Below are positions 7,313 through 14,489 of a stretch of 15,665 nucleotides of DNA, piece by piece. Position 1 is the stretch's first letter. Each line of letters opens with the position of its first letter. Below the pieces are notes generated by a model. That model ran no database searches and was not told the origin of the DNA. It worked only from the letters and a program-made list of their open reading frames with translations. The DNA is taken from NCBI GenBank assembly GCA_041648755.1, contig JBAZOJ010000058.1, positions 1 to 15,665 of the forward strand. The letters are read 5' to 3'. The position numbers were made by a program, and so were the translations under genes. This DNA comes from JBAZOJ01 sp041648755. GTDB taxonomy: Bacteria; Planctomycetota; B143-G9.

Positions 7313-9232
7313 TCATTTCGGCTGGGTCATCACTATGAACTGCGTCGGCATTTCCTCTCGTCCGTTTCGGTTGATGACCACTCCGACCGCCGTTCCGCTA
7401 TTACCATACGCTGCGTCGATGGAAAACTCGACCGGTATGGTCTTGTCGCCAAGGGGCTCGATTTCAAAGGGTATCTTCAAATCCTTCCCGAACGCGAGGA
7501 ACTCTCCCCGAAGAGAAAGCACGCCCTTCATCGGAGCGTCGGAGTAATTGCGCAATTTCACGGCAGCCGCAAGTACTGCGCCAAATTGTGAAACGATCAT
7601 GTCCGGCACCGGCCGACACCAGAAGGGATCCAATTTGCTGCCGTCGGCGGGATGGTTCACAAGGTCCAGCGCGGCTGCATTGAACTTCCGGTACCAGGCC
7701 ATAGCAGCGTACAGGTCTGTCTCCGGCTTGATCTCCTTGATGCCCCAATCATCCGCGATGTGCGTGGGCTTCAGTCCTGCAATCAGGTCAAGCACATGCT
7801 TGATTGCGGATTCGCGCAGGTCGAAACTGTAGTAGGGCTGAGTGAACGGGAATCGCCTAAGATTGACCAGAGCATCGCCAAGGAACAGCACCCGCGAGCC
7901 CGGTGTAATCATAAGCATCATCTGGCGACCCCCGCCAAGTTCCGGCAGATCGAAGAATTGCATCCTGGCCCCGCGCCAGACGATTTCTCCGCCATCCGCA
8001 ACTTCGCTGACTCCATCGAAGACCTCGTGAAGGGAGTTCTTGGGAAACTGATACTGCAAGGGATTGCGCAAGTACTTCGCAGCGGTCGGAGCGGCAATCA
8101 GCTTCGCTTCGATGTTCTTGGCCAGAAGGGGCGCGGAAACCGAGTGCTTGTCACGGCAATCGGTAACGAAAATCCACTGCACTTTGGCTTTCGCTCCCAT
8201 TTCCGCGGGGATACTCTCGAGGGCGGGGGGATAGCCTGCGTTCACAACGAAGTAAGTATCATCGCCGCCATTGATGATGTAAGTCGCACCAGTGAAATCG
8301 TACTTGCTCACACCTGGGACAACAGCTTTGCCCCTAGCTTCCTCAGACTCCAAAGAGGGATCGTCCAGAAGCTCCTTGAGGCTCGCAGCACGCTTGAGCA
8401 TTTTGTCGATATTGTCGCGGGCGGCGGAAGCATCGAAGTACTCGCCGCTTTCGGGAAGGAACAGTTCAACACCTTCGGCGCAGAGGCGTCGCACCGACTG
8501 CTCAATCGGCGGTATCGCGTCAATCAGAGGCTTGTACTCATTGTTCCAGAACTCCATCTGCCAGATATCGGTCAGCCGTCGGAATCTCCCGCCATCAAAG
8601 AGGAGTTGCCCCGTGACCGCGACCTTTTTCCCGTCCACATCAAAGACGAATGACATCGCCCGACGGTCGGGTGTAATAGTACGGAACACGTTGATAGTCT
8701 TGTCAGCCCAGGTCACCGGTGTGTAGTCCCTGGGAGGCGGCTCTTTGGGAAGAGGGAAGACATAGTCCGGCTTGATGGTGAACAGCGGAATATCGGCAGG
8801 ATCAACCGTAACCTGTCCGGCATTGTATCGCCAGGTGAAGCCGGACCAGAGTTCCTGGTTATAAGTGAGAAGGGCGTTCTCAGGCGGCCGATCGCCCTTG
8901 GTCATTGTGCTGGGCGCGCCTATCATGATGCCGCGAGAGACAATAGCGGGCAGCGCTGTTACCTGGTCGCGGCGGGCGTTCCAGAGGAAGCACCAATCAA
9001 CCTTCTTGACGCCTGTTTCATCGAGTCTGCTGAGAACGGCGGGTTCAGAAGCTCCGAACATCAAGCCGCGTTCCCCGGACTTCAGGAGGTAAACGTTGTC
9101 ACCGCCCGCGTTGAACCGCAGCAGATTTGGCAGGATCTGGGTCCAAGAACCCTTCTGTGCCTCCTCGCAGTAAGCCGGAAGCAGACATGCCGCAAAGGTC
9201 GCGAGCAGGAGAAAAATGGCCGTCCTCTTCAT
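7313..9232 (-). CDS. Secreted protein with two degenerate metallo-beta-lactamase-like halves
   Basis: A 639-residue protein of unknown function. The ATG at 9232 begins MKRTAIFLLLATFAACLLPAYC, a good Sec signal peptide, with GGAGGG at 9243-9248; the start 18 codons earlier lacks such a signal. Residues about 30-280 read like an MBL fold (DNVYLL, VDWCFLWNARRDQV, SFVFDVDGKKVAVTGQLLF, ELFLPESG). The HxHxDH ligands, however, are WNARRDQ (84-90), TGD is TGQ (207-209) and the closing PSHG is PESG. Residues about 315-500 read like a second copy (TYFVVNAGYP, QWIFVTDCRDKHSV at 357-363, VLFLGDALVN, THIADDWG), again without the ligand set; only its GD and one His remain. A C-terminal beta-rich region follows (about 565-639). 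It is probably exported and catalytically dead or altered. It lies 75 bases after gatE and 33 before the pseudopilins. The MBL reading is by motif only. Confidence 0.65.
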   Translation of the reverse strand: MKRTAIFLLLATFAACLLPAYCEEAQKGSWTQILPNLLRFNAGGDNVYLLKSGERGLMFGASEPAVLSRLDETGVKKVDWCFLWNARRDQVTALPAIVSRGIMIGAPSTMTKGDRPPENALLTYNQELWSGFTWRYNAGQVTVDPADIPLFTIKPDYVFPLPKEPPPRDYTPVTWADKTINVFRTITPDRRAMSFVFDVDGKKVAVTGQLLFDGGRFRRLTDIWQMEFWNNEYKPLIDAIPPIEQSVRRLCAEGVELFLPESGEYFDASAARDNIDKMLKRAASLKELLDDPSLESEEARGKAVVPGVSKYDFTGATYIINGGDDTYFVVNAGYPPALESIPAEMGAKAKVQWIFVTDCRDKHSVSAPLLAKNIEAKLIAAPTAAKYLRNPLQYQFPKNSLHEVFDGVSEVADGGEIVWRGARMQFFDLPELGGGRQMMLMITPGSRVLFLGDALVNLRRFPFTQPYYSFDLRESAIKHVLDLIAGLKPTHIADDWGIKEIKPETDLYAAMAWYRKFNAAALDLVNHPADGSKLDPFWCRPVPDMIVSQFGAVLAAAVKLRNYSDAPMKGVLSLRGEFLAFGKDLKIPFEIEPLGDKTIPVEFSIDAAYGNSGTAVGVVINRNGREEMPTQFIVMTQPK

Positions 9233-9307
9233 ACTCGACTTGCCCTCCGTACTACTTGGACGGATTGGCCTTGCCCGCCGCTGCAAAAACTTGGCGCACG
9301 GCCTCGG

Positions 9308-11233
9308 TCAGCGGGAGGAGTACAACCTGTAGAGGTTGTCGCCGGGGAACTTGCCCCGGAGCGAATGCATGGCGGTGCCCATGACAAACCGCGAACGCTG
9401 CTCGTCGCGCTCAAAGCTGAGCGAGGCGGCTTTCTTGTTCACGCCTTCCAGCACTCCGAGAGCCTCTTTTTCGCCGACTGGCTTCAGTTCTGCCAGATCG
9501 ACCACTTGCGCGGCCGAAAGTGCCGGATTGGCCGCTGCAGCCGTAATTGCCTTGGCCAATGCTTCGCGCACGATGTGGCCTTCGATGAACATCTTGAAGA
9601 ACTCGAACAGGATTTCCGCGGAAACGGACTTCACTCTTACGCCTGAACGCGCGAGGGCTCGCATCTCACGGTCAAGAATCCTGGCTGCGAATACCGCCGG
9701 AACATGCAACTCATTCACGACGCGGTTGAAAAGGCCGAAGTTGGGCGAAATCGCCAGGTGGTAAACGCAGTCTTCAGGAATGCTCAATCCACGGAGGCCT
9801 TCTTCACGCACCCAGGGGGGAGCCTGCATTTTCGCCTTGATATCTGCAATTCGCTTGGCGGCGAGTTGGCGCGGGGGATGGTCAGTGTCCGGGTACATTC
9901 TTTCCGGGCCGGGGAGAGTGCGCTCGTAGTCGGTATGGCCGTCGGCCATATGCTGTCGGGTTTCGCTTGGAACGCCCATGGTCGCTTCGCGCCAACGAAG
10001 GAGGATCTCGGAACAGCCAAGCTTGGCATCGCGCTTTGTGCCCCAGACAAGGAAAACGGAATCGTTCTCGGTCGCGCCCAGAAGACGATGCATGTCATCG
10101 ACCTTCTGCTGCGGGATTCCGCTGGAGGCAAAGTCTATGGAACTGTACATATGCGGCTTCTCGTCGAGACAGGCAACCACGCGCAGTCTGCCCTTGATCT
10201 CATCGGCGAATACGCGGTCCGGCTGGGTCGGCCACTCGGTGAGTCCTGCCACTCCGCGCACAGTGCATGCGCTGATGGAGAGCCCGTTCTTGAGCGCCTT
10301 GCCCAGAATGGGGTGCTCTGTTCCGGTGAAGAACTCGGTGACGTCCGCATCTGTGGAGACTACGGCATCCGGCCGGTTCAGCCCGCGCTTGTGCAGTTCG
10401 TCGCGAAGTTGAAGCAACTGGACCTGCCGTCCCGCCTCGATGTGCACGAGCATCGGAATGTATGGGATGCGGGGAACGCCCTTGATTTCGATCCGGGTTC
10501 CGCCGCGCACGGAGACATTAACGTCTTGCCGGACGCTGCCGATGCCGCGACGCACCTTGCCGGAAGTGCGCAGAAGACGGCCAATCGCCTCAACCACCTG
10601 CGCCACCTCAACCGGATGACGCATATCAGGATAGGTGACTGCCTCGATAAGGGGCATGCCGAGCCTGTCAGGCCGGTAAGTTATCGTATGCCCGATGTCA
10701 GTGACTTCACGGCAACTGTCTTCCTCGAATCCAAGTTGGATGATGCCGATGCGCTTCCCGTTGACCGGAATCGAGCCTTCGATGCCGACGATCGCTGTGC
10801 GCTGAAACCCCGTGGGAATCGAGCCGTCAAGGTACTGCTTGCGCGTGATGTGTAGCTCATCCACTACGGAACAGTTGAGCATAAGGGCCAGTTCAATGGC
10901 AATGTCAAGTGCGTCCTCGTTGACGAGGAACGGCGGGGTATCGTCGAGTTCGTAGGTGCAGGTGGAGTCCTGGTTGACGAGATAGACAATCTCCTTCTTC
11001 TTCTTGAACTCCATGAGGGCCGTGCCGTCATACTCGCCCATTTCGCTCAGGGTGGGACGCATATGGCGCAGGACGCTGGTATTGAACTCCTCGCTGTAGT
11101 GGCGGGAGAGGCAACGGCAGAACATCTTCTTGGTGGTGAAGAGTTGCTGGTGGATCTCAACACCGCTCATAAGCCCTATGGCCTCGTAATCGAGGTTGTC
11201 AGGCAGGCTGCGGCGCTTGACGTAGTAGGTCAT
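9308..11233 (-). CDS. gatE: Glutamyl-tRNA(Gln) amidotransferase subunit E, archaeal type
   Basis: GatE is the tRNA-binding and kinase/transamidation subunit of the GatDE enzyme, which turns Glu-tRNA(Gln) into Gln-tRNA(Gln) with ammonia from the GatD amidase. The 641-residue length fits GatE and is too long for GatB (about 480). Seen in order: GVEIHQQL (24-31) and FCRC (38-41) of the catalytic cradle; YELDDTPP and RKQYLDGSIPTGFQRT (131-146); FEEDSCREV; DRLGMPLIEAVTYPD; RQDVNVSVRGGTRIEIKGV (235-253). The AspRS-like GAD insert typical of GatE spans about 300-415. Then come GVPSETRQ and PGPERMYPDTD (441-451), and a helical, YqeY-like tail. GGAG lies six bases before the ATG. GatD is not in the window. 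GatDE is known as the archaeal system, so its presence next to bacterial pseudopilins is odd. Family confidence is high; partner and substrate are inferred. Confidence 0.92.
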   Translation of the reverse strand: MTYYVKRRSLPDNLDYEAIGLMSGVEIHQQLFTTKKMFCRCLSRHYSEEFNTSVLRHMRPTLSEMGEYDGTALMEFKKKKEIVYLVNQDSTCTYELDDTPPFLVNEDALDIAIELALMLNCSVVDELHITRKQYLDGSIPTGFQRTAIVGIEGSIPVNGKRIGIIQLGFEEDSCREVTDIGHTITYRPDRLGMPLIEAVTYPDMRHPVEVAQVVEAIGRLLRTSGKVRRGIGSVRQDVNVSVRGGTRIEIKGVPRIPYIPMLVHIEAGRQVQLLQLRDELHKRGLNRPDAVVSTDADVTEFFTGTEHPILGKALKNGLSISACTVRGVAGLTEWPTQPDRVFADEIKGRLRVVACLDEKPHMYSSIDFASSGIPQQKVDDMHRLLGATENDSVFLVWGTKRDAKLGCSEILLRWREATMGVPSETRQHMADGHTDYERTLPGPERMYPDTDHPPRQLAAKRIADIKAKMQAPPWVREEGLRGLSIPEDCVYHLAISPNFGLFNRVVNELHVPAVFAARILDREMRALARSGVRVKSVSAEILFEFFKMFIEGHIVREALAKAITAAAANPALSAAQVVDLAELKPVGEKEALGVLEGVNKKAASLSFERDEQRSRFVMGTAMHSLRGKFPGDNLYRLYSSR

Positions 11234-11273
11234 TACATTCTCCGTGCAATCATTTACGGGAAAGGAACTTACG

Positions 11274-11300
11274 ATTATCGCGGAGTTACCGGCCTGTCAA
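11274..11300 (-). promoter_or_regulatory. Promoter of gatE and probably the downstream minus-strand cluster
   Basis: Read on the minus strand, TTGACA (11300-11295) and GATAAT (11279-11274) are separated by 15 bases, the same layout as at the RRM gene. The predicted start of transcription near 11267 leaves a leader of about 33 bases before the gatE ATG at 11233, with GGAG at 11243-11240. No good promoter was found between gatE and the next three genes. Confidence 0.6.
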
Positions 11301-11334
11301 GTAAAAGGGGCCTTGCAGCGAGCTTCCGGGCTGT

Positions 11335-11362
11335 TTGCACTGCGCATCCCACGGTGTATATT
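11335..11362 (+). promoter_or_regulatory. Possible promoter of the nucleotide-sugar dehydrogenase gene
   Basis: TTGCAC at 11335-11340 and TATATT at 11357-11362 are 16 bases apart, in the divergent gap shared with gatE. The predicted transcript would begin near the Shine-Dalgarno itself (about 11369), giving an unusually short leader, so the call is weak. Confidence 0.3.
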
Positions 11363-11368
11363 AGGGTT

Positions 11369-11373
11369 GGAGG
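11369..11373 (+). promoter_or_regulatory. Ribosome binding site deciding the dehydrogenase start
   Basis: GGAGG ends two bases before an ATG at 11376 and five bases before an ATG at 11379. The second spacing is normal, so 11379 is preferred. The longer open frame back to 11244 has no such site and adds residues unlike the family. Confidence 0.6.
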
Positions 11374-11378
11374 CAATG

Positions 11379-12698
11379 ATGCCGGACGCTGCAAATTTCG
11401 AGAAATCTGTCGCGCAACGCAAAGTCACAGTGGCCGTAGTGGGGCTCGGATATGTCGGGCTGCCTTTGGCCATCGCATGCGCGGAAGCCGGGTTTCATGT
11501 CCGTGGTTTCGACACTGACGCGGCGCATTGCTCCGAGGTCAACCAAGGGAATCCACCCCTTGTCACCGTCAGCGGTAAACAGTTGTCTGCCGTGCTGACC
11601 AACGCGCGCTTTCAAGCTTCTGCCGATCCTGACATCATGCGCGGTTCGACGGTATTCATCATCTGCGTCCCAACTCCACTCGACGCACATCGTCGGCCGG
11701 ACCTCTCCTGTGTGATCGCGGCCGGCCGGGAGATTTCGCAGTACCTGTCCTCCGGATGTCTTGTGTCGCTCGAAAGCTCCACCTACCCGGGTACCACGCA
11801 GGAAGTACTTGCGCCGGAACTCAGCCAGAAGGGCCTCCGGGCAGGGAAGAACTTCTTCCTTGCGTACTCGCCCGAGCGGGAGGATCCGGGCAACAAGCAA
11901 TTCACCACATCGGATATCCCCAAGGTAGTCGGAGCGGACAGTGAAGAGGAATTGCGTGCGGCCGTGTCCTTCTATGGCGCGGTCTTTCACCGAATTGTGC
12001 CTGTATCATCCTGCAAAGTCGCCGAGGCCGCGAAAATGTTGGAGAACACCTACCGCGCGGTGAATATCTCGCTGGTCAACGAGCTTAAGGCCATATACGA
12101 CCGGATGGGGATTGACGTTTGGGAGGTCATTTCCGCAGCCTCGACCAAGCCCTTCGGGTTTACACCGTTCTACCCCGGCCCGGGGATGGGCGGGCACTGC
12201 ATCCCGGTTGACCCGGTCTATCTCGCATACCGCGCACGCGAGCTTGGCGTCCCATCCCGCTTCATTGAGCTCGCCAGCAGCATTAACCGCAGTATGCCGG
12301 AATATGTGGTTGGCAAGCTGGAAACCGCGCTCGCAGAGCGAGGCAAGGTTCTCGCAGCAAGCCGCATACTTGTCCTGGGTGTTGCGTACAAGCCTGATAT
12401 TTCCGATGTGCGCGAGAGCCCTGCATTTTCGATTCTGCGCCTCCTTGCCGGAAAGAGGGGCGTTGTCGCGTACAATGATCCCTACGTTCCCAAACTGCCG
12501 CGGCACCGGGGGATCCCGAGCATGGTGTCACTGGAGTTATCTGTCCAAACGCTGGCTTCATTCGACGCGGCGATTCTCGTCACCGCGCATTCCTCTTTCG
12601 ACTACAGGTTGATCGCGGACAACTCCCGGCTGATTGTTGACACCAGAAACGCCTTCGCCCGCATACTCGACGCAAGGGCCGAGATCGTCAAGGCATGA
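11379..12698 (+). CDS. Nucleotide-sugar dehydrogenase (UDP-GlcNAc 6-dehydrogenase-like)
   Basis: A 439-residue cytoplasmic NAD-dependent enzyme of the UDP-glucose/GDP-mannose dehydrogenase family. These enzymes oxidise the C6 hydroxyl of a sugar nucleotide to a uronic acid for capsule, O-antigen or other surface glycans. Seen in order: NAD-binding VAVVGLGYVGLPLA (Gly22, Gly24, Gly27), CVPTPLD, ESSTYPGTT, FLAYSPEREDPGN, the central AAKMLENTYRAVNI with Lys219 and Asn223, PGPGMGGHCIPVDP with catalytic Cys274, and C-terminal GVAYKPDISDVRESP. The YSPEREDPGN and GGHCIPVDP style, with 'AYRAREL' after it, fits the WbpA/TviB (UDP-N-acetylglucosamine 6-dehydrogenase) branch better than UDP-glucose dehydrogenase. 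The substrate is therefore an inference. No other glycan gene is adjacent. It reads away from gatE and is followed by 276 bases before hdrC. Confidence 0.88.
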   Translation: MPDAANFEKSVAQRKVTVAVVGLGYVGLPLAIACAEAGFHVRGFDTDAAHCSEVNQGNPPLVTVSGKQLSAVLTNARFQASADPDIMRGSTVFIICVPTPLDAHRRPDLSCVIAAGREISQYLSSGCLVSLESSTYPGTTQEVLAPELSQKGLRAGKNFFLAYSPEREDPGNKQFTTSDIPKVVGADSEEELRAAVSFYGAVFHRIVPVSSCKVAEAAKMLENTYRAVNISLVNELKAIYDRMGIDVWEVISAASTKPFGFTPFYPGPGMGGHCIPVDPVYLAYRARELGVPSRFIELASSINRSMPEYVVGKLETALAERGKVLAASRILVLGVAYKPDISDVRESPAFSILRLLAGKRGVVAYNDPYVPKLPRHRGIPSMVSLELSVQTLASFDAAILVTAHSSFDYRLIADNSRLIVDTRNAFARILDARAEIVKA

Positions 12699-12825
12699 TC
12701 GTTTTCGCGCCCGGCAAAAAAACTGCACACAAATCGCTCTTTCACCCGAGCAGCCATGCTTGTTTGCAGTCGGCCAGAATCGCAGTGTCCGGTGCCCGGC
12801 TCGCATAATTGAGCAAGCGGGTGGC
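12699..12825 (+). other. Intergenic stretch with no recognised gene
   Basis: This stretch lies between the dehydrogenase stop and the hdr promoter. I see no convincing coding sequence and no classical terminator for the dehydrogenase. There is a weak imperfect hairpin near 12795-12822 (CCCGGCTC and GAGC-AAG-CGGG around an AT-rich loop) with no T-tract. There are two short runs of A and some GCAGT repeats, without a clear meaning. Confidence 0.3.
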
Positions 12826-12852
12826 TTGACCTATCACGCAATGGAGTATAAT
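12826..12852 (+). promoter_or_regulatory. Promoter of the hdrCBA operon
   Basis: TTGACC at 12826-12831 and a perfect TATAAT at 12847-12852 are separated by 15 bases. The expected start of transcription is near 12859, which gives hdrC a leader of about 115 bases. That is longer than the leaders of the other genes here and could hold regulation. Confidence 0.65.
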
Positions 12853-12858
12853 GATATC

Positions 12859-12978
12859 GTGAAAAAAGGCTCGATTACGCTGGGCGGAGTTCCCGGACTC
12901 TTCGCAGTTCGAACCCGCTGGACAGTGCTTTCCGGGCCGTTTTCAGCCGTGCGCGACATCGCACAGGAGATTCGATGA
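12859..12978 (+). CDS. Possible 39-codon leader ORF overlapping hdrC
   Basis: A small open frame begins with GTG at 12859, at or next to the predicted transcription start, and ends in a TGA that overlaps the hdrC ATG (ATGA at 12975-12978). The product would start VKKGSITLGGVPGLFAV and end AQEIR. An in-frame ATG at 12841 lies upstream of the -10 box, so it could not be on this transcript. There is no Shine-Dalgarno for either start, and third-base composition is not clearly that of a gene. I recognise no family. It may be chance; the only support is the stop/start coupling and its position. Confidence 0.15.
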   Translation: MKKGSITLGGVPGLFAVRTRWTVLSGPFSAVRDIAQEIR

Positions 12979-13556
12979 TCCACCATGCCCATCAGGACGG
13001 GAACGGCTTCCGGAGCGAGGTCAACTTGCTCGCGGAGACCAGCGTGCAGGACTGCTACCAATGCGGTAAGTGCACGGCAGGCTGCCCGATGGCTGCTTCC
13101 CATGATCGTCCTATCCATCAGTTGATGAGGCTCGTGCAGCTTAACACTGAAAGGGCTCGCGTCGAAGCCCTTAGCTGCCGCGCTGTCTGGACCTGCCTTT
13201 CCTGCGAGGTCTGCACCTCCCGTTGCCCGAAGAACTGCAATCCGGCAGGTGTTGTTGATGCGCTTCGCGAGTTGTCTCTTCGCTCCGGCGTCGCCAACCC
13301 GGGGGAAGAGAACATTCAGCGCTTCCACGAGTTCTTCCTGAACTCGATCAAATCAAACGGCCGCGTGTACGAACTTGGCCTTATGATGAAGTACAAGTTC
13401 GATGCAGGCTTCCACTTTAAGATGAACACGGCCGTGCAGGACGCCACCCTCAGCCTTCCAATGTTCTCGCGGGGCAAGCTCAATATTACCCCTGACAAGT
13501 TCGAGAACATCGAAGAGGTGCGGCGTATCTTTGATTCGGTCGAAAAACGGCCGTAG
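12975..13556 (+). CDS. hdrC: Heterodisulfide reductase-like subunit C
   Basis: HdrC is the small iron-sulfur subunit that passes electrons between the flavin subunit HdrA and the catalytic HdrB. The 193-residue soluble protein has two [4Fe-4S] cluster motifs. The first is C27-x2-C30-x2-C33-x3-C37-P (DCYQCGKCTAGCPMA). The second is C74-x2-C77-x2-C80-x3-C84-P (TCLSCEVCTSRCPKNC). Extra Cys68 and Cys88 flank the second. A helical region with conserved basic and aromatic residues follows, as in archaeal and bacterial HdrC. The length is near the usual 185-195. AGGAG at 12965-12969 lies five bases before the ATG. hdrB begins 48 bases downstream on the same strand. In a bacterium the substrate is not known; CoM-S-S-CoB is unlikely. 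Confidence 0.93.
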   Translation: MIHHAHQDGNGFRSEVNLLAETSVQDCYQCGKCTAGCPMAASHDRPIHQLMRLVQLNTERARVEALSCRAVWTCLSCEVCTSRCPKNCNPAGVVDALRELSLRSGVANPGEENIQRFHEFFLNSIKSNGRVYELGLMMKYKFDAGFHFKMNTAVQDATLSLPMFSRGKLNITPDKFENIEEVRRIFDSVEKRP

Positions 13557-13604
13557 CAGTCCTTTCCACGCATACGCACACCAATCCCACTGACAGAGGG
13601 TGAG

Positions 13605-14489
13605 ATGGACATTTCCTATTATCCCGGCTGCGCGTTGCACGGAACATCCAAGGAATACGACGAGTCAATCCACGCAGTCTGCGCGGCACTCTCGATAAAC
13701 CTCCACGAGCTTGACAATTGGTGCTGCTGTGGTGCGTCCGCCGCGCATATGACCAATGGCGAGCTCAACGTCGCGCTCAACGCGCGCAACCTGGCAATAG
13801 CCGAAAAGACAGAATGGAACGAACTGCTCGCGCCCTGCCCCCTGTGCAGCGGAGTAATGCAGAAGACTCAGAAGACTCTCGCCGACAATCCCGAGAAACT
13901 CGACTCCGTGCGCCAGGTCATCGAGCAGCCCGACTATCGCAACGACGCGCGCGTTGTCAATATCCTCCAAGTCCTGCAAAAGGGCATTGGCTCCCTGCGC
14001 ATTGCGTCGAATCCCCTCAAGGGGCTGAAGTGCGCCTGCTACTACGGCTGTTTCCTCGTTCGCCCTCCGAAGATCGTTCAATTCGACGACTCCGAGAACC
14101 CGACCTCCATGGACGACATCATGACCGCTGTCGGCGCCGAGCCCGTTGAATGGGCATTCAAGACGGAGTGCTGCGGGGGCGGATTCACAATGAGCAACTC
14201 CAAGGCCGTCATCGAGCTTGCAGGGCGTATTCTGTCCGACGCCAAGGAGAACGGCGCCGAGTGTATCGTTGTTGCCTGCCCGATGTGCCACGTCAATCTC
14301 GATATGAAGCAATCCGCCGTCGCCGACCACCTCGGCTGGAAGGACGAGCGGCTGCCAGTGTTCTACGTTACTCAACTTGTGGGTCTTGCGCTGGGGATAG
14401 ATGTCGAGAAGCTCGGGGTCAAGCGGCACTTGGTAAACGCGATGCCCCTTGTATCAAGACTCGCCAGGGAAGGAGACGCCCGTGGCTAA
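13605..14489 (+). CDS. hdrB: Heterodisulfide reductase-like subunit B
   Basis: HdrB is the disulfide-reducing subunit that holds two noncubane [4Fe-4S] clusters. The 294-residue protein has two full CCG domains. The first reads YYPGC (Cys9), WCCCG (Cys41-Cys42), CPLC (Cys78, Cys81). The second reads CYYGC (Cys145, Cys149), ECCGGG (Cys189-Cys190), CPMCH (Cys225, Cys228). The full complement suggests a working catalytic subunit. GAGG at 13596-13599 supports the ATG at 13605. The end overlaps the GTG of hdrA by eight bases, which implies translational coupling. The physiological substrate in this organism is unknown. Confidence 0.94.
   Translation: MDISYYPGCALHGTSKEYDESIHAVCAALSINLHELDNWCCCGASAAHMTNGELNVALNARNLAIAEKTEWNELLAPCPLCSGVMQKTQKTLADNPEKLDSVRQVIEQPDYRNDARVVNILQVLQKGIGSLRIASNPLKGLKCACYYGCFLVRPPKIVQFDDSENPTSMDDIMTAVGAEPVEWAFKTECCGGGFTMSNSKAVIELAGRILSDAKENGAECIVVACPMCHVNLDMKQSAVADHLGWKDERLPVFYVTQLVGLALGIDVEKLGVKRHLVNAMPLVSRLAREGDARG
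14470..14475 (+). promoter_or_regulatory. Ribosome binding site deciding the hdrA GTG start
   Basis: AAGGAG lies inside the end of hdrB, six bases before GTG at 14482. It makes this GTG the best start for hdrA; the next residues (AKIGVFICWCG) match the N-terminus of the family. Confidence 0.7.

Noticed and set aside
7652..8653. A 333-codon plus-strand open frame opposite the MBL-like gene
   Set aside because: It is antisense to a frame with a signal peptide and fold-like pattern; its own product looks like low-order shadow coding rich in His, Arg and Ser.
9233..9286. Start of the MBL-like protein 18 codons upstream
   Set aside because: The added residues are Arg/Pro/Ser rich and would bury the clear signal peptide; GGAGGG fits the internal ATG.
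9704..10855. A 383-codon plus-strand open frame opposite gatE
   Set aside because: It lies wholly antisense to a gene with strong family motifs, its product has no recognisable domain, and no ribosome site precedes it.
11244..11378. Longer N-terminus for the nucleotide-sugar dehydrogenase
   Set aside because: The extra 45 residues are unlike the family and cover the divergent promoter region; GGAGG points to the ATG at 11379.
12748..12825. Riboswitch or terminator hairpin after the dehydrogenase gene
   Set aside because: Only short stems (such as CCGG-TGC-CCGG) and a bulged stem are possible, with no T-tract and no known riboswitch core.
12901..12925. GTTCGAACCC, like the T-arm of a tRNA
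   Set aside because: The flanking bases do not form a five-pair T-stem, and no acceptor, D-arm or anticodon arm can be drawn upstream.
13665..14429. A 254-codon minus-strand open frame opposite hdrB
   Set aside because: hdrB has all its cluster-binding cysteines on the other strand; the antisense frame is a by-product of its codon use.
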